Source: Selaginella moellendorffii | Taxonomy: Eukaryota; Streptophyta; Lycopodiopsida; Selaginellales; Selaginellaceae | NCBI RefSeq assembly: GCF_000143415.4 | Contig: NW_003314313.1 | Span: 500,072-564,071 of the forward strand | DNA length: 64,000 bases | Direction of reading: 5' to 3' | Part shown: one piece after another, positions 1 through 11,694 of the stretch | How positions within the stretch are numbered: position 1 is the first letter of the stretch | Layout: each line of letters starts with the position of its first letter | Program-made: the position numbers and the translations under genes | Notes under the pieces: model-generated | The model's input: only the letters and a program-made list of their open reading frames with translations | Databases searched by the model: none | What the model was told of the DNA's origin: nothing

Positions 1-60
<60 letters not shown>
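1..60. repeat. (TA)n microsatellite
   Basis: Uninterrupted TA dinucleotides begin the window, and the array may continue to the left of it. Confidence 0.95.
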
Positions 61-66
<6 letters not shown>

Positions 67-559
67 CACACATAGAGAAACACACACTACACACACATAA
101 TTCTTTTAATTTTGGTGTATCTTGATTACACTTAATTTTTCATTTTGTGTGTGAATGTTTTGAATATCGGTTTTAAGGGTGTTTTAATGCAAGAAAGTGT
201 AACTGTGTCTGATCAATATCATCTTATTATATATAATAAATATATATTATAATTAGCAAAAGTGAATTACTCCACAACAGAAAAAGGAGTATTTAACAAC
301 AATTTAAGGTTTCAAAAAGCTTCATGCATATTTACATGGTTCTTAAATATTGTTAAAAGGTGATTATGTTGCAGTTACTTCATTATTAAAGTAGGAAAAT
401 TTTGTTAATTATACTGGTCAGTGGGCTTTAAAGTTTCATATTGCCTAAAGAGTTTTATGGCTAATGTTAATGCCCTTTTTTGAGCTCCTATTCCTTCTTT
501 ACTCTCTTTTCATGTTTTTTTATAAACTTGTTATTCTAGTATTTATTAATTTTTTGGAT
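61..559. other. AT-rich gap, nothing recognised
   Basis: AT-rich sequence with no ORF, RNA gene or repeat that I can support. It separates the TA microsatellite from the decayed gypsy fragment. Confidence 0.6.
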
Positions 560-1925
560 AAGTATTTTATGCCGTCGGCGGTTGCTATACCTGATATTTA
601 GTGTCCACAAGGTGCAAAGCAAAATTTACCTTCTCTTGATAAGATTTGTAAAGCTAAAAAAATTGAGTCATAAATTTGAAGGTTTTGCGATGGGTTTGAG
701 AATTTTATATCACTTGTTGATGATTTGCTACTTCGACATTTATATTCTCAATATTGTCTTAAAGACGGTCTTTTTTATTTTGTAGGAATAGATCTTGATG
801 ATCATTTACAACTGGTGATGCTTTTGATCTTTATTCTATGCTTTCTCTATACCTACCATGATTCTTCTATTCTAGATTGGTATATAGGATATCATCATGT
901 GACTAATAAGTTGCACAGGTATTTTTATTAAGATGCAACGTGATGTTATTTGGTATATGCATAACTACGTTTAGTACTAAGTTCATAATATTCCCTCTCA
1001 TTGATGGTTGGAGTCAATTATAATTTTTTTTCCATTTGAATTAGTGGTGTTTGATCTAATAGGGTTTTTTCCACGATTGATTGTTGGCAATGAGTATGTC
1101 ATTATTACTTCTGATTACTTAACTTTCTAAATAGAAGTTATTTATCTTTTTAGTGTGTTAGCGATTACTGTTAAGTACTTCCTTCTCAATCAAGTGGTGT
1201 TCCAACATTCTTATCTAAAAGGAATTCTCTCAAATAATGGTCTTTCTTTTATGGTTGAGGCATTTCACTATTTATTATCCGTCGACAAATGGTTTGGTAG
1301 AATGGCTCATTCGGAACTTCAAAAGGATAATTGCAAATTATTTGAATTTTCAACATTCAGATTAGGATGGTTATTTACCGTCTCTTTGATATACATATGT
1401 TATAAAGGTGTAAATTTCTATTGGTGCTTCAGCAAATAAACTCCTATATAATTATGATTTGATATTGCTAATAGAGTTACCTTTGTGATTGCCATGAGTT
1501 GCCAATACTACGTCTTGGGATTAGTATTTGATAAGCATTCTTTCATTTGTCCAAACAGAGTTTGTTAAACACTTGGGCTGCATATAAGTGGGACAACAAT
1601 GGTGTTATAACTCCCATCATTATCCACTTGTGGGGTACATAATGGATGATTTGGTGTTAGTCTATCCTCCTATCTTATAATATGTGGTTTGTCCAAGGAG
1701 CTCCTTGCTCAATAGAAGGGACTATATTGGGTAATGTGGCAAATTGGACCATAAATTTATGAGGCTCAAGATGATGTTCAATAAGCTGATCCTCCAGAAA
1801 TTGAGCATATGCAATAGTTAAAACACTTTGTATAAAGGGATAAAAAAACAACTAATACTACCTATAGATCCATTGATGCCTCCTCCTGATATTCCTCTAG
1901 ATCCTCTAATTGCCTTCCATTATTA
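560..1925 (+). pseudogene. Decayed Ty3/gypsy integrase fragment, plus strand
   Basis: Scattered reading frames match, on the opposite strand, the RNase H-integrase linker and integrase of the gypsy element at 1967-14506. Frames at 582-931 correspond to the stretch ending in the integrase zinc-binding region (compare 3140-3580), and 1155-1439 corresponds to the integrase core (compare 2580-3020). The end near 1890-1920 resembles the 3' tail of the same family. Stops and frameshifts are frequent, and no LTR of its own is visible. It is an old relic with no coding capacity. Confidence 0.75.
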
Positions 1926-1966
1926 TTCTCCATAATATCTATAATTGGTAATATATTAATTAGCTG

Positions 1967-2142
1967 TGTGAGTGCTTAGAATATGGAAAGGGAATACAGA
2001 AAATGTGCATATTAATTGGCCCAAAAACCCTAACTTATATACAGGAGTGAGTGGTCCGAATTGAAACCAATCCAACGGCTACCAAAATCCCACTACACTA
2101 ATATTAGCATATAACATCATAATTGTACACTTGGCCCTTACA
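1967..2142 (-). repeat. 3' LTR of the gypsy element
   Basis: 176-bp direct repeat, the same length as the copy at 14331-14506. Many transitions separate the two copies, which suggests an old insertion. Confidence 0.88.
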
Positions 2143-2299
2143 TCATCCCCTCCTCTCGGAATAATAGAAGACCATCAGGGTTCTCTTATAGACAGGCCAA
2201 GATCTGGAGGAATGTTAGGAGGAGGCATCGGCGGATCTGTAAGTGGTACTAACTACTTCTAATCCCTTTGTATGAAGCGTTTCAACCGCTGCATATGCA

Positions 2300-5200
2300 C
2301 AATCTCTAGAGGATCAGCCTGTTGGACGTCATGCCGAACCTCATAAACTTGTGGTCCAACTTGCCACAACACCCGATACGGTCCTTTCTATTGTGCAAGG
2401 AGCCCCTTAGATAAACCACATACCGTAAGATGGGGAAAATGGACTAATACCAAATCATCCACTTTGTACTCCGCAGATGGACGATAATGGGAGTTGTAGC
2501 GCCATTGTTGTCCCACTTGTACACAGCCTAAGTGTTCAGTAGACTCTACTCAGACAAGTGGAAGAATGCTCATCAAATACTAATCCCACGACCTAGCATC
2601 GGCAGCTCGTGGCAATCGCAAAGGTAAACCCAGCTCCGTTGGTAATATTGGATCATGACCGTATAAGAGTTTATATGGTGAAGCACCAACAGAACTCTGC
2701 ACCTCTGTGACATATGCATACTGAAGAGACGGCAAATAACCATCCCAATCCGAATGCTGAAAGTTCATATACTTCGCAATCATCCCTTTGAATGTTCGAA
2801 CGAGCCGTTCCACCAGACCATTTGATTATGGATGATAAGCACTCGTGAAAATGTAGTGTATCCCCAACTGAGATGTTAAAACATAAAATACCTCAGTCAT
2901 AAACGTGAGACCATTATCCAAAAGAATCTGCTCTGGACAAGAATGTTGGAACACCACTCGATTGAGGAGGAAGTATTCAACAGTAGTTGCAGAGGCGCTA
3001 ACAAGAGCACCAACTTCCACCTAACAAGTCAAGTAGTCAAACGCAATAATAACATACTCGTTGCCAGCAGTCGATCGTGGAAAAGGTCTTATAAGATCAA
3101 ACGCCACCAATTCAAATGGATGGGAAACTGCAATTGACTCTAACCGTCCTTCCGCAGCACCCTAAACCGGATAATATCACGTCGCATCTCTGGCAAATAG
3201 AAAGATCTGTGCAGCTTCTCGGTTACACGACGATGTCCCATATGCCCACATAGAACAGAAGAATCATGGTAGGCATGGAGAAACTGCAGAATAAAGACAA
3301 AAGGCACCACTAGCCGTAAATGATCATCAGGATCCGTCCCCACAAAATAAAGAAGGTCGTCTTCAAAGCGATATTGAGGATGTAAATGCCGGAAAGGCAA
3401 ATCATCAGCAAGTGATGTAGAATTCTCAAACCCATCTTGAAGTCTTCGAATCCATAGCTCAATCTTTTGAGCCTCGCGAACCTCATCAAGAGAAGGTAGA
3501 TTTTGCTCTACGCCTTGTGGACACTGAACCTCAAGTACAGTAACCACCAACGGCACAGAATCCTCGTCTAGAAAATCCATAGATGCTGGAATAATAGGCT
3601 CGACAGAAATATGAGAAAAGAGTGGAGAAGGAAGAGGAGCTCAAGAAAGGGCATCCACATCAGCCATAAAAGTTTCTGGGCGGTGAATAACATCAAAATC
3701 ATATATCTGAAGCTTCAAAGCCCATCGAGTAGTATGACCAACCAAATTCTTCCGCTTCAATAATGAAGTAATAGTAGCATGGTCACTTTCAAGTAACATC
3801 CGAGAACCATGTAGATATGCATGAAGTTTCTCAAAACCCCAGACTACTGCTAAATACTCTTTCTTTGTCATGGAGTAGTTTATCTTCGCTGGTTGTAATG
3901 TACAATTTAAATATGCAATAGGATGGCACTGACCAGGCACACTCAAGCTCTCTTCCATCAACACACCTCCAAGACCAATGTCAGAAGCATCTATGCGCAA
4001 AATAAAAGGTCGAGTGTAGTTAAGATATGCCAAAACTGGAGGAGTTGTCAATAACTCTTTGAGATCCACGAATGCCCGCTCACAATCTGGAAACTAGATG
4101 AAAGATGATATTGATGACTTCAACAACACTCGCAACGGTGCAGTGTGATCAGAAAGATATCCATAAAACGACCAAGATACTACACCTTGCCCAAGAAGTG
4201 CTACACATCATTCACAAACTTCGGGGTAGGGAACTTTAGAACAGCCACAAGTTTGTCAGGATCAACTTGCAAATCCTCACGAGAAATACAGTACCCAAGA
4301 TAAGTTGTGTCCTTGGACCCAAACACGCACTTAAACTGCTTCAGTTTTAAATCAACATCACATAACCGATTCAACACTTTACAAACATCACAAATATGCT
4401 TCTCCCATGTCCCCTCCGAGTGGATCAAGACATCATCAATGAAGTCAATAGTCACCTCTGGCATATCGCAAAGAACCTCATCCATCATTTGCTGGAAAGT
4501 TGTTGGAGCATTGTTCAAACCAAACGGCATCACCAAGAACTCATACAAACCAAATGGTGTACGAAAAGTAATCTTAAGAATATCTTCTTCAGCCATCGGT
4601 ACTTGCCAGTACCGAGAAGCAAGATTTAACTTGGTGAACTAACAACTTCGCCCCAGATGATTTAAGAGATCAGCAATGTGAGGAAGAGGGTATACATCCG
4701 GGATCATCACTTCATTTAACAGACCATAGTGAATGCAGAAACAAATGCTCCCATTAGGCTTTGTCACAAGATGAAGTTCACATGCCCAAGGACTTTGCAA
4801 CTTCCGAATAACACCCTTCTCTAACATCTCCTTGACGTTTGCACATAAAATCTTGATCTCCTTGGGTGACTGACGACGAATAGGAACCTTGATTGGACGA
4901 GCATCCCCAGTTGGAATCAGATGATGTGTGGCAATCTTGGTCCCAGATGATAGGTCAAATTCAAAGAGATCAGAATACTCCTTCATGAGCTGGTCAACCG
5001 CTGCAACACAAAGATTGTCAAAGGGATCGGAAAAGGAAAGAGTAGAACAAGATGGAAACATAGGAGGAAATAGTAATAGAAGCAAAGGTAGAAGTAGAGG
5101 GATGAAGAAGTATGGAAGTGAGAGGAATGGATAAAACATAAGGAAGTATGAGACAAGGGGGAGAAGCCTCAAAGTCACACTTGGTATGATTGCGCTGCAA

Positions 5201-5560
5201 CCAATCCATACCAAGAATGAGATCAAAAGCTTGACTCGGCACCACCTGCAATGACTACAACTCAAGCTTGAGATCGCCCACATGCACAACCAGGTCTACC
5301 TAATCCCGTGCACATGCATGTGTACAGCCGTTGCCATAAAGAATGAAAACTGGTTCCACTGCACGACGCAAGTGTAGACAACAACGTGTGGTAATAGGTC
5401 GAGCAATAGAAGATAAACTCAAACCTGTATCGACCAACACGGAGAGAATAATAGAAGACCTTTTTGTTATAAAAACGAATTTGGAAAGTAAACACTGGAT
5501 GAACCGGTGCCGGGTGAACCCCTTGATAATACTCTCGAAAGAAAGATGGAGGGATCACTG
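2300..5560 (-). pseudogene. pol remnant: protease, reverse transcriptase, RNase H, integrase
   Basis: Minus-strand blocks occur in the Ty3/gypsy order. Protease: ILGMDWL near 5195. Reverse transcriptase: 4201-5000, including KPNGS, MPFGLNNAPTTFQ and FIDD, a variant of the YxDD catalytic motif. RNase H: 3641-4069 with IDASD and a GFEKLHAYL stretch. Integrase: about 2580-3580, with the zinc-binding segment around HMGHRRVTEKLH and a core containing LLDNGLTF and MERLVRTFK. Frameshifts and stops separate the blocks, so no intact polyprotein remains. No chromodomain was seen at the C-terminal end. Confidence 0.85.
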
Positions 5561-5594
5561 ACTTATTCAGGCAAGGTCCCTCCGTTACTCGCGT

Positions 5595-5818
5595 GACTCC
5601 TCGTTTCCCAGATGCATCTCAGTGTCCAAACCTTCCACTACAGCAGCACCAACGGGACATTGCTAACGCCAAGGTCTCCATCCAAGAAATGGAGATCACC
5701 AATCCGGAAAATGCCGACAACGACCAACTTCGTCACACACCCAGCAGTGAATATCACGGCCACGACCACGTCCTCACCCTTGTCTTTGGACTTCAGTAGC
5801 AGTAGCAGCATCAACCTC
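5595..5818 (-). pseudogene. gag, C-terminal part with decayed zinc knuckle
   Basis: This continues the gag frame beyond the inserted element. It encodes a basic Gly-Arg stretch and then a degenerate Cys-X2-Cys zinc-knuckle-like motif. The left target duplication TATTG (5819-5823) abuts the inserted LTR, and its partner is 13418-13422. Joining the flanks at that point restores the sequence order seen in the relative at about 17.95 kb. Confidence 0.72.
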
Positions 5819-5823
5819 TATTG

Positions 5824-7592
5824 TGTAAGCGACTAATTTTTCCATTTTACTTTAGTCACTTAACCACACCTCCGACCACTTGGAGGAGTCTCATTCACAA
5901 CCTCCATCAGTCCAATTCAGGACTTGGGGCTTGCTAGCCCCAAGAATGGCATCCATGCCACTCAACACTTGCACCTGGTCCAAGTGTTCCACGTGTCCGG
6001 TCCCATGACTGACACCCAAAGGTACCACTGACATCTCGGCCCGTTACGCTAAGGCCATGCCCATTCACCTTTGCTGCGCAAATGGTCCGATACCACTTGC
6101 ATCACCATCCCGTCTCTCCAAGACTGGTCCATCTATCTACGAGGGGTCATCCTAGATCCACTCCTTAGCATCCTTAGGATGCCCACAGACCTGGGGAATC
6201 GCCTTCCCCAAAGTCCCTTTGTCAGTTCCTACCAAGTCCCTTTCTGCCCCTGGCCGTGTTTGCCAACACTGCCACTGGATCGAGGCCCACAGGCCCGACC
6301 ACTAAGTCCCACGGTCCTCTGGGACTTCCTCACCACACGACTGTGTCCTTGGTCACTACCCCAGAGGACTGCTCCTCTTCCTTTCCACAGTTTGGGCCTT
6401 TGGGACGACATTTCGGAACACCGTGGCCTTACGCGAGCCACCTGGGTACTCTCCCCACCTATCGCCTTTAGGTGCTCTAGCCATGGGCTTAGAGCGAGGT
6501 TCCGTTGAGCCACGCCTGGTATCCAAGTAGGTAGTGCCACCCACACTTGGACTGGGAGCATCGGCCAGTCGATCTCCCGGGGGAACTAGAGCCGGCTCTT
6601 GAACACTTCACCAAGCTACCCCGCTTGTCGGTCCGTATTCACTCTAGTCTTGGACTTCCCAGTGGTTAGTTCATCACCCAACACTGGGTCTGGCCTTCCT
6701 GGGCCAAACTGGCCTTTCCTGGCCAAACTGGCTCCACTGCAGTCCTCCCCCTACTATACTTTTGGAGCTCACCAAACCCCCCAGGGTCTGGGAGACGAAC
6801 GCTTTGGGCTTTCACCCTCTTAGGCTCCGGACTTGAACTCGGACTCGGACTCGGACTCGGATTCGGATTCGGACTCGGACTCGGGCTCGGGCTCGGTCTC
6901 GGCCTCGGCCTCGGTCTCGGTCTCGGTCCCGATCTCGGTCTCGGTCTCGGTCTTGGTCTCGGTCCCGGTCTCGGTCTCGACTTCAGACTCCATCTCGGAC
7001 TCCATCTCGGACTCCATCTCGGGTCCATCTCGGGTCCATCTCAGACTCCATCTCGGACTCCATCTCGGGTCCATCTCGGACTCCATCTCGGACTCCATCT
7101 CGGACTCCATTTCGGGTCCATCTCGGACTCCATCTCGGACTCCATTTCGGGTCCATCTCGGGTCCATCTCGGACTCCATCTCGGACTCCATTTCGGGTCC
7201 ATCTCGGACTCCATCTCGGACTCTATTTCGGGTCCATCTCGGACTCCATCTCAGACTCCATTTCGGGTCCATCTCGGGTCCATCTCGAACTCCATCTCGG
7301 ACTCCATCTCGGACTCCAACTCGGGTCCACCTTGGACTCCACTTCAGACTCCATCTCGGACACTCCCACGTGTCATGTGTTGGTCCTTTTGGGTCCCTTT
7401 TTGGAGCCTCGCCTTTTGCTCGCTTCGTGCTCGTTCCTCGAGCACTTCGTTGGGAGTTCCACTCCCGCTCTTGACTTTTCAAGTCGGAGCTTTTGGTCCA
7501 AACGTGTTACGCTCGTTTGGCTCTTGCTTTGGCCACTACCATGTGGCGCCCTTTCGGCTCCACTTTGGGGCCTAGGGATTTTGTGTCTCACA
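5824..7592 (-). repeat. 3' LTR of LARD copy A
   Basis: 1,769-bp LTR, 46 bp longer than its partner mainly because of unit-number differences in the internal minisatellite (about 6828-7365). It has TG...CA ends (TGTAAGCGAC ... GTCTCACA on the plus strand). Confidence 0.92.
6828..7365. repeat. Minisatellite inside LARD LTR (copy A, left)
   Basis: Two sub-arrays. The first is a hexamer array close to GGACTC/GGTCTC (about 6828-6980), and the second is a roughly 12-bp unit TCCATCTCGGAC with TCCATCTCGGGT variants (about 6985-7365). Unit lengths are multiples of three, so every frame stays open and gives Ser-Asp, Arg-Pro or Glu-Ser-Glu-Met repeats that mimic proteins. Confidence 0.9.
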
Positions 7593-10500
7593 ACTCCACC
7601 ACCCATAGACGAAGTTCGATGTCCTCATCGAACGGTGAACCATTTTATAAAGTAACACCCGCATGTGTTACCATTTCCATCCTTGGCGCGTAGCCAATAT
7701 TTGTCAATGGTGTGACATTGAAGGCTCACCATGCCTTCTCCATATTCGTCAATGGTTGGACATTGAAGGCTCACCATGCGTTTTGCATATCCTCTAAGGA
7801 GGGTAGTCTCTCCAACTTAGAGACTGATTGGACCACATATAGTGGTTCTCTCCTTTTATTGGTTTAGTTCTCGCTAAACCTCTTAGAGACCCTTCTCTAA
7901 GTCAATCCCACTACTCCTTCTCGAGTAGTCTCAATTTCCATCGATATAACCTTTACACTTTGGAACTTTGAATTTTGACTTCTTGGAGTCAATTTCCTAG
8001 GTGTCTCCGACACCTTGCCTTGCACCTTTTGTGCAACTCCACTTCCCATCCTAGGAAGTTCTTTACTCGAGGGCACCATCATCCTCTCTTCTATTTCGTG
8101 CCAAAGTTCCAGTTATCATACTTTGTGTTAGGGCTGTTCATGGCCTTATCATTTGGCTACCTTACCGCTCCCTCCCTTGGAGCTTCCACTTTCGCCAAAC
8201 CAGAGCATTTCGGAATCCCTCCTTGGAAACACACTTCCTTTCCCGCAACTTGTTAGCGTCCAACACATTAGTGTTCCTCGCCTAACTTTGTCACTTGGAT
8301 TCCCCCCAAGGGATTCCACGGCCCTATCTTGGCCACTCATCTTTTGCTCCTATCCGTTGATTGTTGCACCAAGCAACATCGAATCTCTACCTCCCTCCTT
8401 GAGGTATTGTTTCGGTTCCATAACAAAGACTCTTCTTTGCCAAGTCCGGAAGATGTTCACCCCTAGTACGTCTCTTTAGCATCTTCTGCTATGGGCTCTA
8501 TCCACGGCCCAACTTCGTGACCCTCCCATGGGTCTTTTATAGAGACTACTTTCCTCGGACTCACTATGCCATCTCACGGACATAGTTTATTTCCCTTAGG
8601 TGCTCTTCCCACTTGGTCATCACAACCAAGCCACACCACCTTAAACAGTTCAATTTCGACATTTTGAACCAGAAATTTCATTCCTTAGCCAACTAAGGAC
8701 CTTGTCCTTATCTAGCCATAAGATCACCTAGTGATCTCACCTTGGCACCTTAACAGAGTTGCCAAGAGGTACTTGGTCTTCTAGACCTCCAAGTTGTTGA
8801 CTATAACCCCGGGGGCATCCTCCACACTTGGCGGTGCACCCAAGCCAACCCTTACGGCCAAGGGTTCATAGCAACTGAGATTAGGTGTCCCCATCTCACT
8901 CACCACAACCTTGGTGCCACTTGCACCAAAGCGTTCAAGTTAGATATGCTGAGCTTTCACACTAAGCAATCTAACCGTGCATCATGACTCCGAGGCATCC
9001 CTCGCTTGGCGGTGTGCCCAAACCAGTCTCCCCACTGAGAGTCCATGACCACCGAAATATGAGTGTCCTCATATTCCAAACCATCACCACGCCCTAGTGA
9101 TTTGGGACTCGAACCCAAGCACTAGAGGGTCGGGACTCGAACCCAACCTCCGTATATGCATCTACGAACGGCATCACACAAGATGCCTGGCGTGACTCCC
9201 CACGCCGGTGCACCAACTTATTTTTAAAGCGCGCTACAGATCACAACTTAGGAACCTAGTTCCTCCACACTGCCAAGTCCTCTCACTTGACATGTCTGTG
9301 ATCATGCATGGACTCCTCCATGCTCGGCCCCATGGCCCACCCTTTTTGAAGTTATCACCTTCAACTAGGGTATTTGTTCCCCCGACGTGCCAATCTCGCT
9401 TGGCAAGTCCTCCGACCACTGTAACATGGTTCCTGCATAAGCGTGAAAGTCCTTGACCATCGACTTTCGTTCAAAGCCCTCTCTTTGAACACTCGGGAAC
9501 TACTTCCCTAACCTTTATAGCCTTGCCTCATGGCAAGCTTCAAGACCACGCTTCTGCTGCGCCACTCTAATTTCGCACGTTCCATGAACCATTTACACTT
9601 GGCCTTTCTAGGTACTAAGCTACCTAGAATCGTCTTTGGGAACCTTGAAGGAACTCTGTCCCTCAGCTTGCTAAGGCCTCCCTTTTTGCAAGCCTTCCAA
9701 ATGCCACATAGTCTAACATGGACAATTCCATATTTTAGACTCTCCATGGCATCACGGTTGCTAGCGGCAACACCCTTGAGCCCCCACTTGATTCTCCACT
9801 CCCAGCTGGCATAACCAACCTTGGTTATGCCCTTTGATTCCTATGGTTCGGTTCTATCCCCTTACTTCTTGCTTTTTGGCTTCACACCTTTCCTTTGGTC
9901 ATTCTCCTCCAGACCAGGAGGATAGCTTTGCACTTTCTATCTTGCTTTAGCAAGTATTCTTAGGGATGAACCTACCCAATAGCCTAGGGAGTGGTTCCTC
10001 AATCCGGGTATGCTCACCTTATAATCCCACACACTGGGATTACATTGTTGCTTATGGGCCTTTACATGCCCATCACTAGCCTTGCCAAAATTCCATTTTT
10101 GGCTTTGTCCAACTCGGGTAGACAGTCCTCTCCTGTCTCCGCAACCTTGGACATTTGGATAGCACCTTCTATCCATCATTTGCTAGGGACTTAGTCCCTT
10201 GGGCTTTATCCATTGCCCTCGCGACATCAAACACCACCTTCTGGTGTTCTAGAGTGTTCGAGTGTCCCAATGATGGCTTTCTTGACAATGAGTATTTCCT
10301 TTTATGACATTGACTTACTATATCGCAACACAAGCAACTTATCCCCCGTAAGGGTATATCCAACTTCCCTATGCTATTAAGAAGTCTTGGGTAGCTACCT
10401 TCTACCTGTTTAACCAGTTATTTTGCACCTCTTGCTTAGTTGCCTCATAGTTGTCAAGTCCTACAACTCATTGCTTGGTGCTTTCACACCTCCATCATTA

Positions 10501-11694
10501 TCTGGGTCACCACACTCCAACTGCATGCTTTGCAACTTAGGCTATGCTATTCCCATTTCCATTGGGATTCCTTTGGCAAGGGGTTCTCATGAACCCACCA
10601 ACATAGCCTCAAGGTATCACACCTTGGCACATTTGGTGTCTCCACACCATCGGCTCCACGAGCCTACCTCTATGATATTTCCCCTTCGTGTCTAAGTCTT
10701 TGCCAAGACCAACACCGCTCTTTCTCATGCCAAACATCCGTTAGCACTGCACCATAGAGGTCACACACAACTTTATGTCAAAGTTGTTTTCTTCTGGGAA
10801 CACCTTTCCCATAACTTTAGCATGGCATATTTTGCCATCAATGAGATACTCTCTGTTCTCATCCTTGGATCCTATGATCCCCCCCCCATCCTTTGTGGGG
10901 TACAACACACCTCAGTCCAAATACTTCCATCAGTCCTTTTAGGACCATCCCTTGACTCTACTTGAGTCGTCTAGCAGTTTTGGACTTGGTTAATCCACCG
11001 ACCCGTAAGGTCCTACTTGTGAGGCACTAGCTCACTGGAATACACTTCTTGCATTCCTGTCCTACTCAAAAGGACTATTTTCACAAGTGTTACTCCGACA
11101 CTTGATTTTGTTCTCTAGGGGCAACCTTTGCCCCTTAGGACTTCTTGTCCATGTGATGAGAATACCAACTCATCCACTTAATACACCCCCAACTCCTTGG
11201 GTTGTTCCAGCATTTATTAGAGGTAGCCCCGGCTACCATTTCAAGGACTTGAGTCCTCTTCCGTATTTGACCTTCCATGGTCATTACCTTTGGTCTCACA
11301 TTCATGAGCACCAACCTCAACTATATGAGGATAATCTTGTGACTCCTTTATTGTTTTGGAGTCTCTATCTTTCCCGTGATCCCAACTTTAGTTGTTTACC
11401 ACAACAACCTTAGCCAATTTGCTGAGACAAATGCTCATCCGGATCACATCCTCAACTCAATGAGGAAAACCTTGCACTATTCCCAAGATCCCAAAGTCGT
11501 TCCATTATTGGCCCCTTTTCTATCCACCACCTTGTCTACAAGTTCACACATGAACTGTAATGGAGAGCTATGTCTTCCCGACCTGCTACTCCTCAAGGAT
11601 AGGCCCACTTCTCGGACCTTCCGTTGCCAACACTAGTGGTGATATACTTAAGCACCAATAAAAGTCGGACTAAGGAACAGCTCCGATACCAAAT
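7593..11694 (-). other. LARD copy A internal region, non-coding
   Basis: No ORF above about 110 codons on either strand and no retroviral protein motif. The sequence is conserved with 61791-64000 (copy B), so it is a real element interior and not random flanking DNA. Two tRNA-B-box-like strings (GGTTCGAGTCC on the minus strand) lie near 9105-9150. Conservation without coding suggests RNA-level functions such as packaging or dimerisation, which is inference. Confidence 0.8.
11680..11691 (-). other. Primer binding site, initiator tRNA-Met type
   Basis: The minus-strand sequence TGGTATCGGAGC begins three bases after the end of the 5' LTR. The plant initiator-Met complement is TGGTATCAGAGC, so there is one mismatch. 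Confidence 0.85.

Noticed and set aside
5946-5961. TGGCATCCATGCCA in the LARD LTR, resembling the transposon palindrome
   Set aside because: Only the outer half-sites match; the central GGCC-type core is missing and the length differs. It recurs because the LTR recurs. Treated as coincidence.
6820-7482. 220- and 213-codon ORFs on opposite strands
   Set aside because: Same minisatellite artefact in the other LTR of copy A.
9105-9150. tRNA gene
   Set aside because: Only B-box-like strings are present. No cloverleaf, acceptor stem or A box at the right distance could be built.
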